From: Boesenbergia rotunda
Lineage: Eukaryota > Streptophyta > Magnoliopsida > Zingiberales > Zingiberaceae
Length of the DNA: 64,000 nucleotides
Assembly (NCBI GenBank): GCA_024364735.1
Contig: JAGFNQ010005238.1
Location: 1 to 64,000 of the forward strand
Direction: 5' to 3'
How positions within the stretch are numbered: position 1 is the stretch's first letter; every line of letters begins with the position of its first letter. This document shows positions 54,901 to 64,000 of this stretch, piece after piece. The notes below the pieces were generated by a model, which saw only the letters and a list, made by a program, of their open reading frames with translations, did no database searches and had not been told where the DNA came from. Position numbers and translations under genes: made by a program.

Positions 54901-57448
54901 TTTTAAATTTTAGGTTATTTTTTTTAATTTTTTAACGGGTAATTCCTTTCCCCTATTAATTTTTCCTTCTTCTTAATTTTTTCTTTTATTTTATCCATTT
55001 TGTTTCAGTGTTTCATTCATTAATTTTTTTCCATTCAACAAAAAGGTAAACAAGGAGAAAAAGATACCTCTTAAGGATGGTTAATTTTTTCTCTTTTCTC
55101 TCCTTATCATCACAAGGTAAATAGAGAGGAAAAATCCTCTTAACTTTAAAATGATTATTCTTTTTTCCTTCTTTATTCGTCCACAACATAAACATAGAGA
55201 AAAAAAACATATAAAGAGGTAGGAAATAGATTATTAAGAAAGATGATAAAACATTACATATAATATAATTTCTAATTTTATAAAATATACTACTATTAAC
55301 AAACTAAATTATTTTATATATAAATTTGATTTAATTTTAACTTATTAAAACAAATTTAAAGTAAATCTAGTTTAAACATACTTGATCTTGCCATGTTTAG
55401 TTGGTGGACTTCATTTAACCTAAATTGACTTTTACTCAATAGGTATTAAACATTTTATGAGATAATATTAAAATTGAAATTCAACATTCAACATATCAAA
55501 TATAACTCAATAATAAAAAAATTGATTAACGAGGTTTTTCCAACCTCGGGCGATCGGCTCGGCCCCATGGAAGTTTTTGACCGACCGCTAGCGTAAATCG
55601 GGAAGTGTTTGCGACGGACAGTCCAGAAGCCCAACGTCCGAGGGTTCGCGCCTCATTTGGAGGAAACATTTCTGAAAAATACGTCGTAGTTGGGGATCAA
55701 ACCGCGGATGCCTGGGATGACAACTAGTCAGCCTTAAATATAACTCAATAATAAGTATCTATAGTGATCATATGGTAATAAAAATACTTATATTTAAAAA
55801 AGCACCAAAACAGTATCAACACAACATGATACGGTACTAAAATCATATTGTTCCAGTCATAAATTGAAACTTGAGTTGATCTCTGTAATCTTTGAAGTAT
55901 GCTAAAGCCTGTTGAGCATTGACACAAGGCGCTAAAACTATGTCACTCTGAAACTCAAGACACCAATGAGAAGACAAAAATAGGGGGAACGACTCAAGAT
56001 TGGTAATATATAGGAGGATTAAGAGTTATCCAAAATAATAATGGGAGAAATTCAACAAGGATTTCACATCAAATTCCACTTTCTGAAACTTGATACGAGG
56101 AGTTACTAATGTGGCAAACGTTACCTATCAATCTTGAAGGCATTTGGATGGATGAGATGTTTAGCCAATAAATTACTTTGAGACGGTCAGACAGCGGGAA
56201 CATGATGTAATTCATGTGCTTTTAATTAAACTTTGAGAAGGTAATACTTGTCCAGACAATTTTAGCCAATAAATGAAAATCACTATAAGGTCTGGCTCAA
56301 TCCACCTGTACAGTTTGGCCACGCGGTGCTTTGTTATTGAATAGACACTCAGCGGCATATGAAGGAGTGAGGGTCACATGAGAAGAGCCTTTTGGAAGCA
56401 TTAGAAACCTGCTTAACTCAACATAGCTACAGTGCTACACCACACCAGTTCACCTAAATCCTGAATCCTAAGTTAATCAAACAATATTGACCTCTAACAA
56501 TCTCCTTAACGCAATCGAGTTTGACTTATCTCCTAGTACTTAGGCCGTAGCTAACCACCCAATCAGTCAAATCTTCTCAAGCTGGTTCCTCTAGTTAGTT
56601 TTCCAAATCAAAGTCCAAAATAGACTCGACATCTAGTAGACTTCTGTATCATAGTTTTGACCTAAATAGTTTTGTTTTTACTGGATGTCAGAGATAAATG
56701 AATAGCCTTTCTTTCTTTGCATGAAATACCAATGGGACCATAGTAGAGATAATGAATATCCTTTCTTTCTTTTGTGTGAAATACCAACAGGACCATAAGT
56801 TCTGCATTTTGTGAGTACCTCAATAGAACTGGTTCATGACGTCATGTGTTTTTTTTTGTCTTTCTTAATTTGCCCAAACTGATGTCAACATTGACTGAAT
56901 ATTATTTTCATATGCAATGCATGCCATTTCTGCCTATACATTGTAGAAAAATTGTAAATCACTAAAAAAGCAACTCTGCTCTCTTGATTTCTGCTGAATA
57001 TCAAGATCATATTGTTTGTTTTTGAACCTATTACCTATTTTTAAAGTTTTTTTTTATCAGTTGTGCCATTTAATGATCTACATTTGAATTTTATCTTTAC
57101 TGCAGCATCACAATTTTTTTATTAAGGTTCTCAATGTTTTTTTTTTTGTGTGCCTAAATTCATTGAGATGTGACAAATCTCTACTATGCAATCAGATTTC
57201 TCCGATGTTCTTTGTTAAATCACATTCTTTGATGCAGGAACGCACGATCACAGTCATGCCCCTTCTGCCGCGATAGCCTGAAGATGGTAAACCCAAGTGA
57301 CCTATGGATTCTCGTGGACAAGCGAGATGTTGTTGACATGGCAACAGTGATAAAAGAGAATTTGAGGCGCTTGTTCATATATGTAGAGAAGTTACCACTA
57401 GTTATGCCAAATTCAGTCATGAATGTCTATGATCCACATGTGAAATGA
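51944..57448 (+). CDS. RING-HC E3 ubiquitin ligase, AIRP2-related family, five exons, with a possible one-base frameshift in exon 3
   Basis: Exons are 51944-52023, 53444-53594, 53718-53785, 53871-54108 and 57238-57448, all with GT-AG introns. The N-terminus (SFKDSLKLLEADIQHANS) and middle (LFLFLVQWTDCSFAGALGLLRILIYK, SIKEFYEVIFPSLMQL) match the AIRP2-related plant family. The C3HC4 RING is CAIC...NCCHAMCTRC...CPFC, split by intron 4. The C-terminus (RRLFIYVEKLPLVMP) also matches. Family members transfer ubiquitin in the cytosol, and AIRP2 acts in abscisic acid and drought responses; the substrate here is unknown. The joined length is 748 nt. One extra A near 53758-53764 (GGAAAAGCG) puts the first and second parts of exon 3 in different frames. 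Without it the total is 249 codons including stop, close to the family. This is either a sequencing error or real decay. Confidence 0.9.
54109..57237 (+). other. Intron 4 of the RING gene (3.1 kb)
   Basis: This large intron separates the first six RING ligands from the last CPFC pair. It holds a SINE at 55517-55735, GC-richer repeat-like sequence at 54560-54900, and a short duplicated stretch near 56690-56790 (CTTTCTTT, ATACCAA(T/C)(G/A)GGACCATA). No exon is seen inside. Confidence 0.75.
55517..55735 (-). mobile_element. tRNA-derived SINE with 19-bp target duplication
   Basis: AAATATAACTCAATAATAA flanks the insert on both sides (55498-55516, 55736-55754). On the minus strand the body begins GGCTGACTAGTTGTCATCCC, then has GGTTTGATCCC, close to the pol III B box GGTTCGANTCC. 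It ends in an AATTTTTT oligo-T tail. The long target duplication and oligo-T end fit plant SINEs of the p-SINE1 kind. The A box is degenerate. It lies antisense to the RING gene within intron 4. Confidence 0.8.
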
Positions 57449-58560
57449 GTTGCCAGCGACTACTGCTTCACCTTACTGCTACACCTGTGACGTCTTTTAT
57501 TCGTTCTGCTGCAGCTTGTTCAGAGATCGATCTCATCAGAGGATGATATTACATTCCTGCTTCAACGCTGCGCCTGATTCCTCAGCAAGTTCAGCTTAAG
57601 GAGGTTAGTCTCAAGGATTTGTATATCTGTAAATATTGTTATAGTTTGTAAGTTGGTCAATGTAAGTGAAAAAGAAAAATATATTATCTGTTATTGAATC
57701 TTGTAGCAGGATCATCAAGATATCAGCAAATTGCAGTTGTTAAACTGTGCATATTAATCTTGTATTGTTAATATTACTTGCTACTTGTACCTTTGGAGGT
57801 ATGATATCTACATCTGGATTCCGCGAGAATCAGATATTTCTATTTAACATATCATTGGTATTTGCAGTGTGGATATTTTTGTTGATTAGATGCAAAGGTT
57901 TACAATGTTCTTGCATAGAATTTATAAGTATTTGATCTTATTGAATTTGATCAAACCAAACAACATTAGTGTTTATTTGCTTGGTCTTTGCTTCCTCAGC
58001 TTGGTTGAGAGGGTTAATTACTTTCCTATTGACTTAGTTTTCTTGACCTGCCTATGGACTTTTAGCTTCTAGTGTTAAAACACCCCTCAAACTTAATCTG
58101 GAGGGAGCAATTGACGAGTAGAATTTGGTACGTAGAAATTATAGATGAACAAGTGATAAGTTTATCATTGTAAGTTTGTGGATGTAGAATAGAAACAGAA
58201 GTTGTTCCTACTTATTGTTGGTGTGTATGTGAAATAATTATGTACAGCGGATTGTCATATTAGGTTAAGCCTAATTAAAAGTGAATAGCAACCTGAAAAT
58301 TAAAAATAACTATTTCTTTAGCTAGCAAGTTACAAGGATATACACATATTAAGTAAAGAAAATATCACAATAAAAAAAAGACATAAGAAATTATTTGGTT
58401 ACAATTCTCGCGCATTGTTAGTTCAAGAATTATGAAAGTTCCAGTATCTGAACTAGAGCAATAGAAGAACTAAAATACAAAGTGAATAGTGTGTTGTGTT
58501 TTGTTCTATGAGCTTTAGTCATATTTATAATATTCATATCGATGACTATTGTACTGACAT
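57449..58560 (+). other. 3' flank of the RING gene
   Basis: The first few hundred bases are probably the 3' UTR (T-rich with AATATATTATC near 57678). No canonical AATAAA is close to the stop. Small open frames beyond have no domain. Confidence 0.4.
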
Positions 58561-59000
58561 GACATCTTCGGTCGACCGGATCTTTTTGATCGTGGACGAT
58601 GTTGATATGTCTTAGGCTTTATCTGCTTTAACAATGGATCGATAATGACTTAGGATGACTTAGCCCTTCCGATTGTCCAGAGGCTTTTCGATCGCCTAGA
58701 GGTTTGCTAACATTATCCTGGATGATTCATCGATTGGCTTTTTAGCGCCAAGAGTTCTTTCGTTTGGAAATGGTTAACTTTAGACTTAGATGATTCCTGG
58801 CCGCTCAAACATTAGTTATTTGGATTTGTCTTGGTCATCTTGCATAATCTTTTTTTCGGCTTTTCGTCTCTCAAATGCATCAAGCTCTTCTGTAGTTTTT
58901 CGTGCCTCGGATGCATCCAGCTCATCGATTCCTTTCTCGTGTCATCATTTTCGCTCGCTTGCATCTTCTGCCAAGATTTGTTACTTCAATCCTCTTTAGC
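58561..59000. other. LTR-like remnant with CGATCG/TCGACC-type motifs
   Basis: Short repeated motifs (GGTCGACCGG, GATCGTGGACGATG, TTTTCGATCGCC) and GCATC-rich segments recall the non-coding parts of the LTRs described above. No ends or target duplication can be set. Confidence 0.3.
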
Positions 59001-59172
59001 CATCAAGTATATGTGTATTCTTTCTAAATCTCTACACACATAGACAAACATTAAAATTCATCAAGATTTAACTTAATTTATTTGATAAGTATCAAAATAC
59101 AATTAAGAGTTCTAATATTTTGATGTATCTCATGGGACCTAGAGATTTAATGAATAATTTTTATTTTTACGA

Positions 59173-59530
59173 AGAGATAAAATATAAATCAAAAGATATC
59201 AGAAAAATTATCTCTATAAATAGAGATTATGGTTTTAGGTCATATAATTCTATTTTCTTATGAAAACTCTTCCGTGTTGGTCCTAGAATGGGTTGGCGAG
59301 GACGCGGGAAAGCGAATCACCTTTTACCACTATTTTCTTATGAAAATTAAAAGGGTATATCTAAATTTATAATGATTAAATATAATAGACATATTAATCA
59401 TTATAAATATGTAAAATCATTATAAATTTAGATATATTTTTTATGACGAGATAAAATATAAATCAAAATGATAACAGATATAAAAAGAGATTATAGTTCT
59501 AGGTCATGTAATTCTATTTTATTATGAAAA
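59173..59530. repeat. AT-rich direct and inverted repeats
   Basis: GAGATAAAATATAAATCAAAA and AGGTCAT(A/G)TAATTCTATTTT occur at 59173-59265 and again at 59448-59525. Between them an inverted pair (ATATCTAAATTTATAATGAT near 59355, ATCATTATAAATTTAGATAT near 59416) can form a hairpin. Confidence 0.75.
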
Positions 59531-59639
59531 ATAAAGGGTTTATGTAAAATACGATAGTAATTCTAAAGGTTAAATCAAGAAATAACCTTGTAGAATTTGA
59601 TGGGAAATTTTTAGAAATTTTTCTAGATTCTTGGTAGAA

Positions 59640-60946
59640 TTTATGACCCTTCATCTTGCTCAGCCGACGCCGGAGGACCTTTTCTTCCCCTCTGCTGTTG
59701 TTTCCGGCTCAAGGGGGAGTGCTGGTCGGCGGCGATCCTACTGCCTTTGAAGCGATTCGGATCTAGGGCTGGAGATTGGCTACTTCTGCTATGTGTGCAC
59801 GGTTTCATTGGAATGAGCAGGGAAGTGGTCACGGGTCTCATTCCAGGTAAGGTGCGCTCTTTCAATATTGATCTTGGATGATTAGTAGGTGCGATGATCT
59901 AGATCTAGTGTTTGATAGAGTGAGAATTCAAATCTCTTCTTGAATTGTTTTGAGCAATTTCTATCTTCTCCTGTTTTCTTTTGAAATTCTTGATAGGCAA
60001 TGTGATGTGTTTCGGGAATGAGTTTTAGCTTGTGAGACTTTGTAGGGAAGAATTAGGATTTTGAATTTGTTAATTCCTCACTGTTGTAGATTTGTGTGTT
60101 TGAAATGTTCTGTTTTGAGCTGGGGAAGGATTGCACTTTAGATTTCCTGGAATTTGAGATAAGAAGTTGTTCTTGGTTGATATAGCTCTACTTGTTGCCT
60201 TGGTTTTGAATCTAGTTGTAGTATTGATCTTGATTATGTGGTAGTTTTGGCTGTGGGAGACATTGGGCAAAGATTGGCATTCGTTTTGTGTTAGATGTGC
60301 AGAGGAAATTGATTATGTGGTGATCTTGGTTAGTTTTGTTTCTTTTTGATCCTATGATTTTGTATAGTCTAATTTAGAACAATTGAAATTGGTTTAGCCT
60401 TCTTTGGAAACTAAGCGTGTTGTTTCTGTATAGCTTATTTAGCTATTTATTATGTCATGTATATCTTTCTCTATACCTACAAAGTCCACTTGGACTCGCC
60501 ACCCGTCACAATGTTTCTGTTTTCAGGTTGATAGGTCGCCAAGGGGAGCCTAGTTGTCAGTCTCAGGTCCTTACGACTCCAGTGATAAATGCTTCCACGT
60601 ATTTTTATTTCTTTTACAACATACATTTTGGTTGTATTTGTTTTATGTCGTGAACTTGTATCGTGTTGCATTGGTTACGGTATTATATTTTTGAGTCCTC
60701 TGTTAGACTTATGGTTGTTAATTTGTTGCGCGTCTGCCCAAAGGGCAGCTCAGGTGAGTTTTATCGTTTTATTACCATGATGCACTTATTTATTTATTAT
60801 ATATCTCTTGTTTTGAGGTCTGAGATCAATTATTATATTGCGTGTATTGTATATATATTTAAATTATCCGTTGTACATGAGAGATATTATCCGATTTTAT
60901 ATTTAATAAACGGCTTCTCTGATTTTGGGGCGCTACAGTTTATAAA
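59640..60946 (-). other. Possible LTR remnant, minus orientation
   Basis: Read on the minus strand it begins TGTAGCGCCCC at 60946, similar to the TGTAACGCCC start of the solo LTR at 43624. It ends in a GC-rich leader-like part near 59640-59850. The opposite end is not defined, and no target duplication is visible. Confidence 0.3.
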
Positions 60947-60958
60947 TATATAAAATCA

Positions 60959-60959
60959 T

Positions 60960-60993
<34 letters not shown>

Positions 60994-61206
60994 AAGGTTT
61001 GTAGTTGACGATTTCCACCCAGCGGGATGGACACGGATGGGCTTCGATTCTTTACTACAATTATATATATATTTAAATGATTTATATTTATATTTATATT
61101 TATTATTGTTAATAAGTTATTTTTTTAGTTTTTCTTATTAATCAATTTCAATCGAGCTGCCCTGCCTTGTGGATATCATTATTAAGGACGGCAATTTCAC
61201 CAAAAT

Positions 61207-61240
<34 letters not shown>
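60959..61240. repeat. AT-rich microsatellites
   Basis: (AT)n runs lie at 60959-60985 and 61208-61240, with TTTATA-type repeats at 61080-61110. The MITE at 61241 begins directly at the end of the second run. Confidence 0.85.
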
Positions 61241-61243
<3 letters not shown>

Positions 61244-61623
61244 TAATGATTGATAGAGTGAATTTGGGAGAGTGAATGGGAGAGTGAACGATGATCAGTT
61301 ATTATATACACGTCCGATCGACGATCGGACACCACCGGCGGCCTCTGATTGTCGTCCCGAATCAAACTATATCTTGGGAGGACGGTGAACTCGTCAGGAT
61401 GGCCGGCAACGGTGAACCCATCGAAATCGACGGTCAATGATGCGAGATCGTAATTGTGGCGATCCCCGACGGGTTCACCGTGCCCCCAGGGTATAGTTTG
61501 GTTCGGGGCGGCGGCCTTCGGCCGCCGGTGGTGTCCGATCGTCGATCGGACGTGTATACAATAACTGCCACGTCATGCACTCTCCCATTCACTCTTCCAA
61601 ATTCACTCTCCCTATCATCACTC
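61241..61623. mobile_element. Foldback MITE (383 bp)
   Basis: The arms are near-perfect reverse complements over about 160 bp: GAGTAATGATTGATAGAGTG at the left and the complement of GAGTGATGATAGGGAGAGTG at the right. Long inner blocks ACACGTCCGATCGACGATCG and CACCACCGGCGGCC are also shared. It sits inside TATATA repeats, which hides the target duplication. No coding capacity. Confidence 0.85.
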
Positions 61624-62850
61624 ATATATATAACATTGCGTTGTATGTGTAATGTAATATATAAATTTGTGTAAATTTTATCTCATCTTAAAATTAAATT
61701 TATTAAGTTAAAATATAAAATTTAAAATATAGTTTCAAATTAGAATTTAAAATTATCTTTTTTGAATTTGATAAATTATTTTCTAAAATTTTCATTTTGG
61801 GTTATGATTTGAATTTTTTCTTTTAAGATTTAGTAATTATAGATTTATCTTTTAATTTATATTTTTTATGATTATGATTTTATTTTCTGAATTTTTAGAA
61901 TTTGAAAAATAAGAAATTGAAATTACTAATAAGTTTTGAAATTTTTTTTAATGTAAAAAGAAAAAAAGAATATTAACATAATTTAATTTTGAGTTTCACC
62001 AAATTAATTGATAGTTAATTGCTAAAAGATCCAAATTCTTAATTAAATAGTAATATATATTTTGTAAAAGAAAAAATTTTAATTCGCTTTTCGTCTTAAA
62101 AAAAATAAATTTAGTTTGACACTTTAATTTATTCGGTCACCAACATGAGTTTATCTTTTAATAAATATTTTATAAAAGTAATTTATTTTTGAAAAATAGA
62201 GAATTTTAAGTAGTAATAGGATGATGAAGTGTATGAATATCCGATCCTCTAATGGGTATAGAGATGGAGATAAAAATTCAATATCTGATGGGATATAGAG
62301 ATAGGTACGGCGATAGATAAATAGATGAGCATGAGTACGAAAAATATGAAATCAGATTAAAATCTAACCCATTGACATTCCTAATCGTTGTGCTCTAGTT
62401 TGTGTTTATTGAAAATTTTTTGTGAGATTAAATCAGTCATTTTCAGGATGAATCGGTTCAAAAAATTTAGATACCATGATTATATTAAAAAAATTATTAT
62501 GCTCTAATTATTTTTTTATCTGTGGAGTAATAGGTAAGTTCTCTAATAAATAATCAACGGATTTAATGATTAAATCTTAATTGTGACTTACGGTAAGAAA
62601 ATCTCCCTCGAGAGAAAAATAGATTTCACTAAAATAAATCAAATTGCCCTAGTTTAATGATACTTTCTTTCTCACGAGATCACGATGGGGATAAAAATCC
62701 ATTTATCACCGCTACAAAGACATTAATAATCTGCAGGATATTTTTTTTAATGAGATTAAAATTTTAAGACGTTAATTATTAATTGTTTATATGAACGAGA
62801 GGGAAAGTCATCATCTCTAAAATTAATTAAATTTGTAAAAATTTAAATAT
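61624..62850. other. AT-rich intergenic DNA
   Basis: Very AT-rich with many A and T runs. I see no gene, structured RNA or long repeat. Confidence 0.6.
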
Positions 62851-63530
62851 TTGAATTATATAAAAAAAAGTTACATTAGACTAAAAAATCATGACGGTTC
62901 CGGAAGAAATCGATGCGAACGACGAGTCACCCAGGCGAAACCCACGTGTACGGCGAGAAGGAAGAAGGCGATCGTGCTCTGCGAGAGTAACACGAACATT
63001 AATGGAAACACACCGGAAGATTTTTCGATGGAGCCCACTCTGACGCTCAAGTCAGAAAAGCGAGTAGAAGAAGAAGGTGAGGAAAGCAATAAAGGTGTGT
63101 CAGGACTCGAAAAGATCAGAAGCCCCTTTACCTAGGTGCCGAAGCACTATTTATACCTGAGGCGGCGGTCACACGTGTCCCCACGTTCTTCTCCACGTCC
63201 CCTCAATTATCGATTACTGGATAATCTTCATAACGACCATTGTGGTAATTAAATCCAGGTCGTTCCGATAATTAAGCCTTTAATGACCGCTTATTATGGG
63301 TAATAATTATCCAACAATTATTGGTAATAAATATCCGACGATCTGGAAAAGGGGATGGTTACTTAAGGTCGGGCTATCGGATAGGATGATCTTCGGGCTC
63401 CATTCTCCCGAGTTGATCTCGGGGCCTTTAGCCCGGGAGGATCCCGGGCGTCTATCTTCCCAAGGTGATCTCGGGGATGTTAGTAGGAGCCCTAGAGTCA
63501 ATTATGTGATGATTGACTAGGGATTTTTTA
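62851..63530. other. GC-richer segment, possible LTR leader remnant
   Basis: 62890-63130 has open frames on both strands without any domain. Then GTCACACGTGTCC (63169) and repeated TGATCTCGGGG/CCCGGGAGGATCCCGGG motifs (63410-63475) follow. The layout resembles retroelement LTR or leader sequence. Not supported as a host gene. Confidence 0.3.
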
Positions 63531-63810
63531 TATCATATTCTATCATTAATAAAGACATGTTTAGTCATTATACTTACTTTATACTTGTGTCAAATAACTA
63601 AATATAATAATGTCCTTGGGTAGTAGGTTCTTATCAACATCATATCGATTGGGTGAATCGATAGTAAGATAATGTAGATAACACTACACTAAACCATTCC
63701 TAGTCAAGCATTAATATTCAAGGACAATATTAATGCATGGAGACTAGCATGTAGGCCAATTGATGACTTGAGCTTACAAGCCATGGATATGTGATATCAA
63801 GTTGACACTG
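63531..63810. other. Intergenic DNA, nothing recognised
   Basis: AT-rich, no open frame of note and no repeat identified. Confidence 0.5.
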
Positions 63811-64000
63811 TTGATGCAGTTTGACCTTGATTGTTGTTTTGGTGTTAACACCGATTTGAGTTTAGGTTAATAAGATGAGTCTGGTTTAAGTCCTGGTCGG
63901 GGACTGGGCACGACTCTCGGTGAGTGAAGCCGGGTTATTGGAAACCCCGATGAGTGAAGCCGGGTCCCGGTGAGTGAAGTCGGGTGATTGAAACCCCGGT
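63811..64000 (+). repeat. Probable LTR start with short GAGTGAAGCCGGG tandem repeats, cut by the window edge
   Basis: TGTTGATGCAGTTTGACC at 63811 has the form of an LTR start. From 63918, CGGTGAGTGAAGCCGGG and GAAACCCCG-like units alternate four times up to the right edge. Confidence 0.5.

Noticed and set aside
62851..63135. 94-residue frame as a gene
   Set aside because: No domain, competing frame on the other strand, and LTR/leader-like surroundings.

Overview
This window looks like nuclear DNA of a flowering plant, probably a monocot. The reasons are spliced plant housekeeping genes, GC-rich first exons, Tourist-type and other foldback MITEs, a tRNA-like SINE with an oligo-T tail, and very dense nested Copia and Gypsy LTR retrotransposons. 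The species is not resolved. Most of the DNA is transposon. I can support only three host-type genes: a BED/DUF659/hAT-dimerisation gene cut by the left edge (minus strand), the first four coding exons of the pre-mRNA cleavage factor Im 25-kDa subunit (CFIm25, minus strand, 22.9-24.9 kb), and a five-exon RING-HC E3 ligase of the AIRP2-related family (plus strand, 51.9-57.4 kb).

Layout. 1-2.3 kb is the hAT-type gene, with a CpG-rich stretch upstream (2.8-3.4 kb). 4.6-9.1 kb is a decayed Copia element (E1, minus) with a perfect 5-bp target duplication; part of its LTR and flank was later duplicated in tandem (9.0-9.96 kb). 10.1-10.5 kb resembles a CACTA terminus. 10.5-15.3 kb is Copia E2 (plus). 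Its 3' LTR is cut by Copia E3 (15.3-22.5 kb), which itself holds a 2.65-kb solo LTR inserted in its gag and an assembly gap in pol. 22.5-25.1 kb is the 5' part of CFIm25. 25.2-40.1 kb has three successive long inverted repeats (foldbacks). The second is split by a Tourist-like MITE. The third is split by E4, a gag-only Copia-type element that carries a second, related gag-only element (E5) in its gag.

40.1-48 kb is a truncated LTR, then a decayed Gypsy pol region interrupted by a 3.2-kb solo LTR. 48.9-50.1 kb is LTR-like with repeated GAGGCGCCTC-type palindromes. 51.9-57.4 kb is the RING gene, with a SINE in its large last intron. 57.5-64 kb is AT-rich, with LTR-like remnants, a 383-bp MITE and tandem repeats at the right edge.

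The features most worth following are (i) the E4/E5 family: two related gag-only elements with perfect TSDs, shared lysine-rich downstream frames, repeated CAGTCGACTG palindromes in LTRs and internal DNA, and in E4 an extra ORF resembling the 'putative plant transposon protein' family, whose premature stops are all explained by C-to-T change; (ii) the foldback cluster just upstream of CFIm25; (iii) the CFIm25 gene with no visible 3' exons; and (iv) a one-base frameshift in the RING gene.
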